From: Nitratireductor arenosus
GTDB taxonomy: Bacteria; Pseudomonadota; Alphaproteobacteria; Rhizobiales; Rhizobiaceae
DNA length: 64,000 nucleotides
Assembly (NCBI RefSeq): GCF_009742725.1
Contig: NZ_WPHG01000002.1
Span: 1-64,000 of the forward strand
Reading direction: 5' to 3'
In this document: positions 10,231 to 19,057 of the stretch, one piece after another
Layout: every line of letters begins with the position of its first letter
How positions within the stretch are numbered: the first letter of the stretch is position 1
The notes under the pieces: generated by a model
Database searches by the model: none
Told to the model about the DNA's origin: nothing
What the model saw: only the letters and a program-made list of their open reading frames with translations
Position numbers and translations under genes: made by a program

Positions 10231-11475
10231 ATGGTCGCCTACTGGAAGTTGCGCTATGCATTCAAGCGGCTCGACAAGGCCGCGCGCAAGGCCGCGCGCA
10301 TCCGCACCATCGATGGCCTCGCCCGCCTGCGGCAGGCGATCGCCGAACGGATGCCCGACCGGACTGCGTCCTCGACGCTGTTGCTCGGCACTTGGAATAT
10401 CCGCAATTTCGACGACGACCGTTTCGGCCACGGGTCGCGGCTGGAGGAGAGTTTTTTCTATCTGGCGGAGGTGATCTCGGCCTTCGACATCGTCGCCGTG
10501 CAGGAGATCTGCGACGATCTCGGCCCGTTCCAGGAATTGATGAACATTCTCGGCCCCGGCTACGACTTCATCATGACCGACGTGACCGAAGGCCCTGGCG
10601 GCAATCGGGAGCGGCTCGGCTTCCTTTACGACCGCAGCAAGATTTCCTTCAAGGGCGTGGCCGGCGAGATCGTGCTGCCGTTCTCGCGCCAGATTTCAGA
10701 TGTCACAAAGGAGCGCCAGTTCGCCCGCACGCCGTTTTCCTGCACCTTCCAGTCGGGATGGTTCAAATTCGCCTTCGCCACCGTGCATATCTACTACGGC
10801 AGCAATTCGCCGGGTTCGGACAAGTTCAAGCGCCGGGTGAAGGAAATCGACGCGGTCGCCAAATTCATCGCCACGCGGGCGCGGCGGGACCCGGTCTACA
10901 ACCATATTCTGGTCGGCGACTTCAACATCGAGGATTTCGAGGGCGAGACCTTCGACGCGCTGGCCAGACATGGCTTCGAGGTGTTCCGCAACAAGATCGG
11001 CAGCAATGCCAAGAAGACGAAATTCTACGACCAGATCTCCTTCCTGCCCAAACACAAGCAGGTCGCGCTCGCCAATCCCGGCAGCGGCAAGGCGCACGGG
11101 GTGTTCGACATGTTTTCGGTCGTCTTTCGCGACCAGGATTTCACGCTGCACGATCCGGCGATGTCGGCGATCATCCATGCGCGGCGCGACGCGGCCGATG
11201 CCGCGCGCGAGAAGGCCGAAGCGCGGCTCGCCGCCGCAGCGACGGATTCCGCGCGCGAGCGCGCGGAAAAGGATCGCGACAAGGCGGTGCGGTCGATCGA
11301 GGCCGAAGAGCGGCTTCTTGCCGACCGGGATGCGCGTGAGGCCTATTATCTCAATGAATGGCGGACCTTCCAGATCAGCGATCATTTTCCGCTGTTCGTC
11401 GAACTGAAAATCGATTTCGCCGACAGCTATCTGGAACGGATGCGCGCGGAAGCCGAGAGCGAGAACGTCACCTGA
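10231..11475 (+). CDS. Endonuclease/exonuclease/phosphatase-fold protein with a helical insert
   Basis: A 414-residue protein of the EEP (exonuclease III/DNase I-like) fold. Core motifs are present in order: GTWNIRNF (53-60), the metal-binding glutamate in VQEICDD (about 92), NRERLGFLYD (125-134), GDFNIEDF (229-236), and the catalytic SDHFPL (383-388). Between residues about 312 and 375 lies a highly charged, alanine/arginine/glutamate-rich helix, probably a coiled coil, inserted just before the catalytic histidine. No signal peptide is seen, so it is presumably cytoplasmic. Possible substrates include nucleic acid, phosphodiesters or inositol phosphates; the sequence does not decide. It is monocistronic. 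Confidence 0.82.
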   Translation: MVAYWKLRYAFKRLDKAARKAARIRTIDGLARLRQAIAERMPDRTASSTLLLGTWNIRNFDDDRFGHGSRLEESFFYLAEVISAFDIVAVQEICDDLGPFQELMNILGPGYDFIMTDVTEGPGGNRERLGFLYDRSKISFKGVAGEIVLPFSRQISDVTKERQFARTPFSCTFQSGWFKFAFATVHIYYGSNSPGSDKFKRRVKEIDAVAKFIATRARRDPVYNHILVGDFNIEDFEGETFDALARHGFEVFRNKIGSNAKKTKFYDQISFLPKHKQVALANPGSGKAHGVFDMFSVVFRDQDFTLHDPAMSAIIHARRDAADAAREKAEARLAAAATDSARERAEKDRDKAVRSIEAEERLLADRDAREAYYLNEWRTFQISDHFPLFVELKIDFADSYLERMRAEAESENVT

Positions 11476-12006
11476 CAGCCGCCGGCGTCCGCCGGGCCGG
11501 CGCGGCGCGGGTCGTCGAATGTGATCGTTAAGATTGCCCTAAGCCGCGATCCTCAGTTTTCGTATCCGAAATGACGCGAATATCCCTGGCGGTACAACCG
11601 CGCTAAGGTGCCGTCATATTCGGGAGGAGAAGCGGAAAACGGCGGCGCCGGTTTGGCACTGGAAGAGCCCTCCACCAGACATGCGAGGGATAGGCAACGC
11701 CATATGGTGTTATGACGTAATCGCGCCGATGCCGGTTCTAACCCATAGTGACATCAGGGTCAGCCCCCACCCCACGGGTGGCCGCCCATAAATCCACGGG
11801 AGCAGGATCGAGAGCTCTTCCCTGTTTCCGCGGTGCGCGGCCAGCGCTCAACCCCACCCCTATGGTCGCTGGTCGCGCGAGCCTTTCGGCATCCGTTCCG
11901 CAGGCGATGGGCCGCACGCATGCTCCGTCTCAAGCACCGTATGCATCGTTGCAGGAGGCCAGACATCGGCCTCGCGCTCCGGCACGACACGGTGTTTCGA
12001 CCCGTG
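11476..12006. other. 531-bp intergenic stretch, no gene recognised
   Basis: No open frame here has a convincing start, composition or family match. A GGGAGGAG stretch at about 11622-11629 resembles a ribosome site but is not followed by a usable frame. The spacer lies downstream of both flanking genes (convergent ends), so neither needs a promoter here. It may be decayed coding DNA. Confidence 0.35.
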
Positions 12007-12765
12007 CTATTCGATCAGCCGGAGCCGGATCGCCTTGGCGACGGCCTGCGTGCGATTGACGGCGCCCAGTTTCTGGCTGGTCGTGGCAACGTACTGGTTC
12101 ACGGTGTGCTCGGAAAGACCGAGTATCGCCGCGATCTCGACACTGGTCTTGCCGGCGCTCGTCCAGCTCAGGCATTGCAATTCACGTGCGGTCAGGCGCG
12201 GGCGCGACTGTCCCCGGTCGGGCGGCTCGAATGCGGTCATGCGCTCGTACAGCCCGTTGCACCACAGCGACAATTGCGCGGCCTCGCCGATGTCGGGGAC
12301 GGACCGTTCGCCGCCGAACAGCGCGAAGCCATGCGGTGCGTGGGTGGAGAAGACCGGTAGACCGAGGCCGGTGCGGATACCGAGGCGGGCCAGGAGACGG
12401 TCCGTGCCACGATTGTCGTTTTCGGCGCCGACCGTGCTCGTATCGACCGACGTCGGCGTCCGGCAATCCCAGAAAAAGGGGTGGCCGGCCTGCAGCGCGT
12501 TGAGCAGCGCCATGTCGCCGGAGGCCGTTTCCATATCCTGATATTCCTGCACGGACCCGTGCGGCAGGCTCGTCAGGACGAACTGGGGCGAGAGGTTGGC
12601 GCCGGCTGCGCCATGCGACTTTAAGATCGCGAAATGACGATAGCCCGCATCGTGCGCCAGTTCCTTGAGAAGGTCGTACGTCCCCACCAGTCCCGCCACG
12701 CGTTCGATGCGCTCGCGAAACGATGTCCAGTCCTTGCCGGCCGAGATCAATGCAGGTCGTGGCAT
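12007..12765 (-). CDS. LuxR-family regulator with autoinducer-binding-like domain (solo 1)
   Basis: A 252-residue regulator with an N-terminal domain resembling the AHL-binding fold (about residues 15-165) and a C-terminal LuxR helix-turn-helix (LTARELQCLSWTSAGKTS, then LGLSEHTVNQYV). In the pocket region the aligned Tyr (QEYQD) and Asp (SGDM) of TraR-type receptors appear kept, but the Trp preceding Tyr and the Pro following Asp are not. No luxI-type synthase lies in the window, so this is a LuxR solo. ATG at 12765 (MPRPAL) is chosen over an extension to 12882 that lacks family similarity. It is closely related to the next upstream gene, probably by tandem duplication. Confidence 0.88.
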   Translation of the reverse strand: MPRPALISAGKDWTSFRERIERVAGLVGTYDLLKELAHDAGYRHFAILKSHGAAGANLSPQFVLTSLPHGSVQEYQDMETASGDMALLNALQAGHPFFWDCRTPTSVDTSTVGAENDNRGTDRLLARLGIRTGLGLPVFSTHAPHGFALFGGERSVPDIGEAAQLSLWCNGLYERMTAFEPPDRGQSRPRLTARELQCLSWTSAGKTSVEIAAILGLSEHTVNQYVATTSQKLGAVNRTQAVAKAIRLRLIE

Positions 12766-13149
12766 TTGCCTTGCTCGCGTGCCGGATCGCCGACGTTCAT
12801 ATGGCTGCGCTGAACCCGGCGCGCCGATCGAGTATGTGGGAACGAAACCGCAAATAGGCGTTGCCGTGCAGAAAACAAGCATCGTCAGGCATGGCCTATG
12901 GTGCTGGGCGTGGTTTGCCGGCCCGCGACGACGGGATTGATGTGTTGGGGCGCAGCATTGAGCAACGCACGCAACCTTCCGGAAAACATTTGGTCCGTCC
13001 GTCCGCCTGCTTGTTTAAGAATATGATTGCAGACCACGCGCCGCGCCGATCGGGAAATTGCGCTACGATGGGTGCACATCCGCTGTGCGTGAGAGCGCCG
13101 CGCCACAGGTGCGGTTCGGGGGGGGGCGCGATGCCGGAACCGGACCGTC

Positions 13150-13890
13150 TCAGTCGATCAGGCGACGACGCATCGCCTTGGCGACCGCGTGGGCGCGGTT
13201 CATGGCGCCCAGCTTCTGGCTGCTCGACGCGATATATTGGTTGACCGTGTGTTCCGACAGCCCGAGGATCATCCCGATCTCGAGACTGGTCTTGCCGGCC
13301 GAGGTCCAGACCAGACATTGACGCTCCCGGTCGGACAGCCGCGCGGCGGGTTCGTCGCGACCGGGTGTCTCCAGTGTCTCCACGAGGCGTTCGCTAAGAT
13401 GGGCGGCAAGCATCAGCAGATAGGAAAGTTCCGCGCATCGCGGCTCGTCCCGATCACCGGCGAGAAAAAGCAGTCGCCGTTCGCCGGGACGCCCCCCGAC
13501 CGGCAACGCCACTCCCGTGACAAAGCCATGTTCCTCAAAAAGCGCTGCGGCACGACCCGCCTCTGCCTGGTTGCGGCGGGCGGAGGTTGACTTGGACGAC
13601 CAAACGAACGGCGCGATGGCGTCGCGCGCGCGGGCGATAACGGGGCTTGTCGCCAGAAGGCCGTAGGCGTCGTAATCGCGCAGGAACCGATCCGGCCAGT
13701 TGCTGATCAGGATGTGGCTGGACAGTTGCTGGGTGGCTTCGGCCGGAAGGTCGAGCATCACCCCGTGGAGATAGCCGGCGCGGCTGCAAATATCGAGCAG
13801 AACGGCGTAGGCGTCGTAGCGATTGCGGATCGCCGCCATTTTCTCGATAAGGCCGGTGAGTGAAGCGAGGGTCAGTGAATTCGGGGGCAT
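13150..13890 (-). CDS. LuxR-family regulator with autoinducer-binding-like domain (solo 2)
   Basis: A 246-residue paralogue of the preceding LuxR protein. The HTH is nearly the same (LSDRERQCLVWTSAGKTS, LGLSEHTVNQYI) and the C-terminus runs SQKLGAMNRAHAVAKAMRRRLID. In the ligand domain the receptor-type Tyr is kept (LRDYDAY), but the Asp position reads Ser (ATSPV), which would remove the usual contact to an acyl-homoserine lactone amide. The ATG at 13890 (MPPNSL) gives a length like solo 1; a GTG at 13950 would add 20 residues. It is separated from solo 1 by 384 bp with no gene, so each probably has its own promoter. Confidence 0.88.
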   Translation of the reverse strand: MPPNSLTLASLTGLIEKMAAIRNRYDAYAVLLDICSRAGYLHGVMLDLPAEATQQLSSHILISNWPDRFLRDYDAYGLLATSPVIARARDAIAPFVWSSKSTSARRNQAEAGRAAALFEEHGFVTGVALPVGGRPGERRLLFLAGDRDEPRCAELSYLLMLAAHLSERLVETLETPGRDEPAARLSDRERQCLVWTSAGKTSLEIGMILGLSEHTVNQYIASSSQKLGAMNRAHAVAKAMRRRLID

Positions 13891-14437
13891 CGGCTTGATC
13901 GCGCCTCTTGGTTCTGTTCGTTTTGCGCCACTGCGGACTATCCGTGACACACTGTTGATGCGCGCGTTCGCGGCTCGAACCTAGCGGTTAGGCCGGCAAC
14001 CCGCATCGGGACTATCCAATTTTTCCCCAATTGATCGTGATTATTGCCAAAATAGTTGATAATTCATGTGACTGACCGCAACCGGCGGCAATGTGCTCGT
14101 CGGGCGTCGCGAGCATGCCGCAAAAGGAGATGCTTTCCGCGCATCCGGAAGCGCTGACTTACAGCGTTCGGGCAGGATCGAGCCTGATTCACGCCGGGCC
14201 GCGGCACCGGCCATGTTTTTTGACAGACGGGCGAACCTGGAACGTCATCGTGGCACGATGGGCGGAGTGGCTTGCGATGCGATCGAACGCGACGACGGTG
14301 TCGGCTTGTCCGGACGGGTTGCCGGACGGCCGCTGGCGGGTGCTCGAGACTGTGCGGCGGCCGGCATCGAACACAGTTGCGCTGATCCGCGAAAGCCGGT
14401 CTAAGCATGCCTGACCGAGTGTGACCGGGAGGCGGAT
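13891..14437. other. Divergent spacer between LuxR solo 2 and FAD oxidoreductase
   Basis: The segment at about 14000-14070 is distinctly AT-rich for this genome (for example TTATTGCCAAAATAGTTGATAA, split around 14039-14061) and is the best place for promoters of the flanking divergent genes. A small open frame at 14115-14414 on the plus strand has no convincing ribosome site or family and is not called. No inverted repeat of lux-box type was identified by eye. Confidence 0.35.
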
Positions 14438-16078
14438 TTGGCGACACGGCGCAGGCGTTTCTGGATGTCGAGGCGCGCTCTTCTGGGCGCTGCGGTGGGG
14501 GTCGGCGCCATCGGCTGGAGCGGCGCGACGGTGGCGCGGCTGTCGCGCGACCCGTCCGGGCCGAAGGATGCCGGGCGGATTGCCGATGTCGACGGTCTCG
14601 GCCTGGCCACTCCCGAACCCGACGTATCGCCGCCGCACGATCCCGAACTGCCGTGGATGTCGAAAGGCGGCGACCTCAACGATGCCAGCGCCTTGTCGCG
14701 GACGCCGGTCTACGGTGTCGTCGGCGTGCGCAGCGAACAGGACGTGGCTGCAGCGCTTGATTTCGCCAAAGCCAACGGCTTGAAAGTGTCTGTCGCGGCG
14801 GTTCGGCATTCCATGGGCGGTCACGCATTCGACGATCATGCGCTGGTGCTCGACATGCTCGCCTTCAACGGCATCGCCGTGGACGAGGCCGAACGCACCG
14901 TCACTGTCGAGCCGGGCGCGACCTGGCATGACATCCAGAACGTGCTGCATCCGCGCTTTGCGGTGAAGGCAATGCAGTCGACCGACATCTTTTCCGTCGG
15001 CGGGTCGATCTCCGTCAACGCGCATGGCATGGACCATCATGCCGGCGCGCTGGCCGGTAGCCTGCGCACGATGCGGGTCATGCTGCCCTCCGGCGAGGTG
15101 TTGACCTGCTCGCGCGAGGAGAACGCCGAGCTCTTTTGGCACGTTCTCGGCGGTTACGGCCTGTTCGGCGTCATCGTGTCCGCCACGCTCGAGATCGTTC
15201 CCAACGCCGTCTACCGCACCTCGCGCGCGGTCATCCGCTCCGAGGATTTCCCCGGCTATTTCGAGCGCGAATTGGCGGGCGAGGGCGGCCCGGGCCTGTT
15301 TTACGGCCATCTCTCGACCGCGCCCGGCAATCTGCTCGAAGAAATGATCGTCTATCGCTACGACGTAGTGGCCGAGCGGGCGCCGCTCGACATGCCGAGG
15401 CTCGGTGCCCCCGGCGCGGTCAAGGTCAAGCGGTTTATCATGAACCTCGCCAAGCACGGGGCGCTGTTCCAGCGTCTGAAATGGTACGCCGAGAAGCACC
15501 TCGAGCCGGAATTCGAAAACTGCACCGTGGCGCGCACCGACGCGCTCGGCGAGGGCGAGGCCTGCCTGGTCTCGCGCAACGACCCGATGCACGATTCCGT
15601 GCCGTATCTGTTCAACGATCTCGCCGCCGACACCGATATCCTGCACGAATATTTCGTGCCGCGCGCCGCCTATAATGCCTTCATCGCCGATGCGCGCGCG
15701 GTGCTCGCCGGGCAGTCATTGCCAGTGCTCAACGCCTCGGTGCGGGTGGTGCATGCAGAGGACATCGCGCTTTCCTACGCGCGTGAGCCGGCCTTCTCGC
15801 TGGTGCTCTACATCAATCAGCCGGCCGACGGGACCGGCAATGCCGCGATGCGCTCTCTGACGCGGGCGCTGATCGACCTGACCTTGCGCCATGGTGGGCG
15901 TTTCTTCCTGCCCTATCAGCTTCACTATACCGGGGCGCAACTGCTCGCCAGCTATCCCGAACTGCCGAGATTCCTGGCCAGCAAGCGCGCCTATGATCCC
16001 GGCGAGCTGTTCAGTTCGACATTTTATCGCGTGCTGAAAGCGATGGCGGCCGGCGCGCCGCCGCCAGGGCCGGCCTGA
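14438..16078 (+). CDS. Tat-exported FAD-binding oxidoreductase (VAO/GlcD family)
   Basis: A 546-residue FAD enzyme of the vanillyl-alcohol-oxidase type. The N-terminus carries a twin-arginine signal (MSRRALLGAAVG), so the protein is exported folded with its cofactor. The PCMH-type FAD-binding domain spans about residues 85-260, with the pattern RHSMGGHAF, a DMLAFNGIAVD strand, VEPGATW and GGSISVNAHGMD. A long substrate domain follows, ending in a FLASKRAYDPGELFSS motif typical of aldonolactone or lactate oxidase relatives. The start is TTG at 14438 with GGGAGG upstream; an in-frame ATG at 14465 would shorten the signal n-region. It is probably periplasmic; the substrate is unknown. Confidence 0.85.
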   Translation: MATRRRRFWMSRRALLGAAVGVGAIGWSGATVARLSRDPSGPKDAGRIADVDGLGLATPEPDVSPPHDPELPWMSKGGDLNDASALSRTPVYGVVGVRSEQDVAAALDFAKANGLKVSVAAVRHSMGGHAFDDHALVLDMLAFNGIAVDEAERTVTVEPGATWHDIQNVLHPRFAVKAMQSTDIFSVGGSISVNAHGMDHHAGALAGSLRTMRVMLPSGEVLTCSREENAELFWHVLGGYGLFGVIVSATLEIVPNAVYRTSRAVIRSEDFPGYFERELAGEGGPGLFYGHLSTAPGNLLEEMIVYRYDVVAERAPLDMPRLGAPGAVKVKRFIMNLAKHGALFQRLKWYAEKHLEPEFENCTVARTDALGEGEACLVSRNDPMHDSVPYLFNDLAADTDILHEYFVPRAAYNAFIADARAVLAGQSLPVLNASVRVVHAEDIALSYAREPAFSLVLYINQPADGTGNAAMRSLTRALIDLTLRHGGRFFLPYQLHYTGAQLLASYPELPRFLASKRAYDPGELFSSTFYRVLKAMAAGAPPPGPA

Positions 16079-16562
16079 ACCAGGCATCGGTTTTCATCAC
16101 GCCGTCCGTTGCGATGTTCGCCGTCTCGGCGCGTCCGTTTCAGGCCGCGACGGTGCCGGCCGGCGCCTTCGCAAAGGTGTGTTGCGGCGGGACCGGGCGC
16201 TCACATTATTTATATTGCGTAACGCGAATTTATTGGGCGGTGCCGCGCTGGCGGGTTGCTCAAGCCATCCGTGAACGGGCGCGCGCGACAATTTCGGCGA
16301 AGTTGCGTCCGTCGCTGTCGCGGGAACCGGCGGCCTAGCGCGTCCGTGCCGCCCGGAGCTCGGCGGTCGATGCCGTTGGAGGCGCGCTTGCGCCGGATTG
16401 TGGCAAAAACAAGTCATTGAAATCGTTAGGTTCTTTTACACGAGTTGATTTGCGGGCGGCCTGCGCTGGTGCCTAGATAAGCCCCGTCGGACGGGACTTA
16501 CCCAAACGGGTCTCAGGCAACGGATATCCCGGCCGGCGAAATGGAAATAACGGAGTCATGTC
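16079..16562. other. 484-bp intergenic stretch with an AT-rich promoter region
   Basis: No gene is recognised. The part around 16398-16452 is AT-rich compared with its surroundings and lies 110-165 bp upstream of the DUF1344 gene, so it probably carries that gene's promoter. A second AT-rich spot lies near 16201-16233. No operator-like palindrome was found. Confidence 0.35.
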
Positions 16563-16805
16563 ATGACAAAATTGCTTACCGCCCTTGCCGCTACCGCATT
16601 TTTTGCCGTTGCCGCCCATGCGGCCGAGGTACAGGGCACGGTCCAATCGGTCGATCCGGCCAGCCGCACCATCATGCTCGACGATGGCACGAGCTATGTC
16701 GCCGACGCCGCCGTCGATCTGGAATCGCTTGCGGCGGGCGACAAGGTGATGATCACCGTGGACGACGCGACCACGAGCGCCGTCGAGGTCAACAAGCAGG
16801 AGTAG
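16563..16805 (+). CDS. DUF1344 family exported protein
   Basis: An 80-residue protein with a signal peptide of about 20 residues (MTKLLTALAATAFFAVAAHA) and a small mature domain of about 60 residues, starting AEVQGTVQSVDPASRTIML. This pattern of GTV-x-SVD followed by DDG and ends in a VxITVDD strand matches DUF1344, a small beta-barrel-like family frequent in Rhizobiales. The start follows GGAG. A paralogue lies at 53898-54134. The protein is predicted periplasmic. No function is established for the family; some members are noted near stress-response genes. Confidence 0.88.
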   Translation: MTKLLTALAATAFFAVAAHAAEVQGTVQSVDPASRTIMLDDGTSYVADAAVDLESLAAGDKVMITVDDATTSAVEVNKQE

Positions 16806-16830
16806 GCACGGCGGACCCGATCCCTCTCCC

Positions 16831-16860
16831 GGCCGGTCCCGCAAGGGGCCGGCCTTTCTC
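16831..16860 (+). terminator. Rho-independent terminator of the DUF1344 gene
   Basis: A 10-bp stem GGCCGGTCCC (16831-16840) pairs with GGGGCCGGCC (16845-16854) around a GCAA tetraloop, with one G-U pair, then TTTCTC. It lies 25 bp beyond the stop. Confidence 0.75.
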
Positions 16861-16974
16861 GGTTCGGCCGGCCGGGTTTGCTTCCGCGCCGGGCGAGATC
16901 GTTTCGGCGGCGTACCATTCCTGTCATAAATGCCGGCTAACACGTGACAGGATTTTCTGAGAGGGACAAATTTG

Positions 16975-18195
16975 ATGAAGATAGCGGTTCTCGGCGGTGA
17001 CGGTTTCGTCGGTTGGCCCACCTCGTTGCACCTGTCCGACCGCGGTCACGACGTCCATATCGTCGACAATCTCTCGCGGCGCTGGATCGACACCGAACTC
17101 GGCGTGCAGTCGCTGACCCCGATGGATTCGATCCAGGAGCGCACCCGCATCTGGCACCAGGAGACCGGCCGGCGCATCCATTTCCACCTGATCGACCTGG
17201 CGCGTGACTACGAGGTGTTGAAGCGCTGGCTTGCCGAGGAGCGGCCCGACGCGATCGTGCACTTCGCCGAGCAGCGCGCCGCGCCCTATTCGATGAAGAG
17301 CGACCGGCACAAGAACTACACCGTCAACAACAATGTCAGCGCCACGCACAATCTGCTGAACGCGGTGGTCGAAACCGGGCTCGACGCGCATCTGGTGCAT
17401 CTCGGCACGATGGGCGTCTACGGCTATTCCAGCGTCGGCGCGGCGATCCCGGAAGGCTATCTGTCGGTCGGCGTCGAGACGCTGGCCGGCGAGACGGTCA
17501 GCCAGGAAATCCTCTATCCGGCCAATCCCGGCTCGATCTACCACATGACCAAATGCCTGGATCAGTTGCTGTTCCAGTTCTACGCCAGGAATGACGGGGT
17601 CAGGATCACCGATCTGCATCAGGGCATCGTCTGGGGCACGCATACCGACCAGACCCGCCGCCACGCCCAGCTCGTCAACCGCTTCGACTATGACGGCGAT
17701 TACGGCACGGTGTTGAACCGTTTCCTGATCCAGGCGGCGATCGGCTATCCGCTGACCGTGCACGGCACCGGCGGCCAGACCCGCGCCTTCATCCATATCC
17801 AGGATTCGGTGCGCTGCATCGAACTGGCGCTGAACAACCCACCCAGATCGGGCGAGCGGGTGAAGATCTTCAACCAGATGACGGAAACCCACCGCGTGCG
17901 CGACCTGGCCGAGATGGTGGCGCGGATCGCCGGGGCCGAGGTCGCCTATCTGCCCAATCCGCGCAAGGAAGCGGCCGAGAACGACCTCGTGGTCGACAAC
18001 GAGCAGTTCATGGCGCTCGGGCTCGACCCGATCACGCTGGAGGCCGGGCTGCTGTCGGAAGTGATCGAGGTGGCGAAAAAGTTCGCCTATCGCGTCGACC
18101 GGTCGCGCATTCCCGCCGTCTCGGCCTGGACCAGGGACATCGCGCCGACGGTCGAACGCGATCCCGAGGGCCGGCGGCTGAAAAGCGTTTCCTAA
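16975..18195 (+). CDS. sqdB: UDP-sulfoquinovose synthase SqdB
   Basis: A 406-residue short-chain dehydrogenase/epimerase-type enzyme that makes UDP-sulfoquinovose from UDP-glucose and sulfite, the committed step of sulfolipid (SQDG) synthesis. The NAD-binding motif is GGDGFVGWP at the N-terminus, followed by the SqdB-specific DNLSRRWIDTELG. Catalytic residues are in the T/Y/K set: LGTMGVYG and the YHMTKCLDQ Tyr-x3-Lys. The GTHTDQT region and the length match the family. ATG at 16975 is used rather than the TTG before it; a GAGAGGGA ribosome site precedes. It is the first gene of sqdB-sqdD-sqdC. In rhizobia these lipids partly replace phospholipids under phosphate limitation, but no Pho box was searched for rigorously. 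Confidence 0.95.
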   Translation: MKIAVLGGDGFVGWPTSLHLSDRGHDVHIVDNLSRRWIDTELGVQSLTPMDSIQERTRIWHQETGRRIHFHLIDLARDYEVLKRWLAEERPDAIVHFAEQRAAPYSMKSDRHKNYTVNNNVSATHNLLNAVVETGLDAHLVHLGTMGVYGYSSVGAAIPEGYLSVGVETLAGETVSQEILYPANPGSIYHMTKCLDQLLFQFYARNDGVRITDLHQGIVWGTHTDQTRRHAQLVNRFDYDGDYGTVLNRFLIQAAIGYPLTVHGTGGQTRAFIHIQDSVRCIELALNNPPRSGERVKIFNQMTETHRVRDLAEMVARIAGAEVAYLPNPRKEAAENDLVVDNEQFMALGLDPITLEAGLLSEVIEVAKKFAYRVDRSRIPAVSAWTRDIAPTVERDPEGRRLKSVS

Positions 18196-18228
18196 GCCCG
18201 TGGGCGAGCGAATGGCGAGGCTTTCCCG

Positions 18229-19053
18229 GTGAGCGCTGCGCGCGCCTATGTCACGCTGGTCACCAATGCCGATTTCGCGCTCGGCGCGACCGCGCTGGTG
18301 CGCTCGCTGCGGCTGACCGCAACGAGCGCCGATATCGTGGTCATGCACACCGGCGGCGTCGAGCCGGCGGCGCTGGCGCCGGCCGCCGCGCTCGGCGCGC
18401 GGCTGCGGCCGGTCGCGATGCTGGCGACCTCGGATGCGTTCAATGCGCGCCATGCGAAGAGTGAGATTCACGGCCGCAACCCCTTCACCAAAGGCGAAAA
18501 GCCCGCCTTCCATACCCCGCTCGACAATTTCGCCAAGCTGAGGCTGTGGCAGCTGGAGGAGTATGACAGCATCGTCTTTCTCGACGCCGACACGCTGGTC
18601 CTGCGCAATATCGACCGGCTGTTTGCCTACCCGGAGTTTTCCGCCGCGCCCAATGTCTACGAGCGGCTTGCCGATTTTCATCGCATGAATTCGGGCGTTT
18701 TCGTCGCCAGGCCCTCGCAACGGACGTTTGAAAAAATGCTTGCCGCGCTCGATGCGCCCAGCGCCTTCTGGCCCCGCACCGACCAGACCTTTCTGCAGAG
18801 CTTTTTTCCCGACTGGCACGGCCTGCCGGTGTTCTGCAACATGCTGCAATATGTCTGGTTCAACCTGCCGGAACTGTGGGACTGGAATTCCGTCGCGGTC
18901 GTGCACTACCAGTACGAAAAACCCTGGCAGGGCGACCATGCCAAGGCCGACAGGCTGCGGCCGCTGATCGATCTGTGGCGGGCCTTCCACCGAGGCGGAG
19001 CGATCCCCGATATCGCCACCCTGCCGCCGCCCGTCCCGTCGGCGCGGAGTTAG
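18229..19053 (+). CDS. sqdD: Sulfoquinovosyl/glycosyl transferase SqdD (GT8-like)
   Basis: A 274-residue glycogenin-like family 8 glycosyltransferase. The start GTG (18229) leads into YVTLVTNADFALGA. The metal-binding DxD is in VFLDADTLVLRN, and MNSGVFVARPS is the usual GT8 acceptor-side motif. A lysine/arginine-rich HYQYEKPW box ends the catalytic core. In Rhodobacter and Sinorhizobium the gene after sqdB encodes SqdD, the candidate transferase moving sulfoquinovose to diacylglycerol. Position and fold fit, but the transfer reaction is inferred by analogy. It lies 33 bp after sqdB and 4 bp before sqdC, so the three form one operon. Confidence 0.85.
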   Translation: MSAARAYVTLVTNADFALGATALVRSLRLTATSADIVVMHTGGVEPAALAPAAALGARLRPVAMLATSDAFNARHAKSEIHGRNPFTKGEKPAFHTPLDNFAKLRLWQLEEYDSIVFLDADTLVLRNIDRLFAYPEFSAAPNVYERLADFHRMNSGVFVARPSQRTFEKMLAALDAPSAFWPRTDQTFLQSFFPDWHGLPVFCNMLQYVWFNLPELWDWNSVAVVHYQYEKPWQGDHAKADRLRPLIDLWRAFHRGGAIPDIATLPPPVPSARS

Positions 19054-19057
19054 GGCC

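Noticed and set aside
14115-14414. Possible small gene in the LuxR/oxidoreductase spacer
   Set aside because: No ribosome site at a proper distance and no family; two other frames are equally open.
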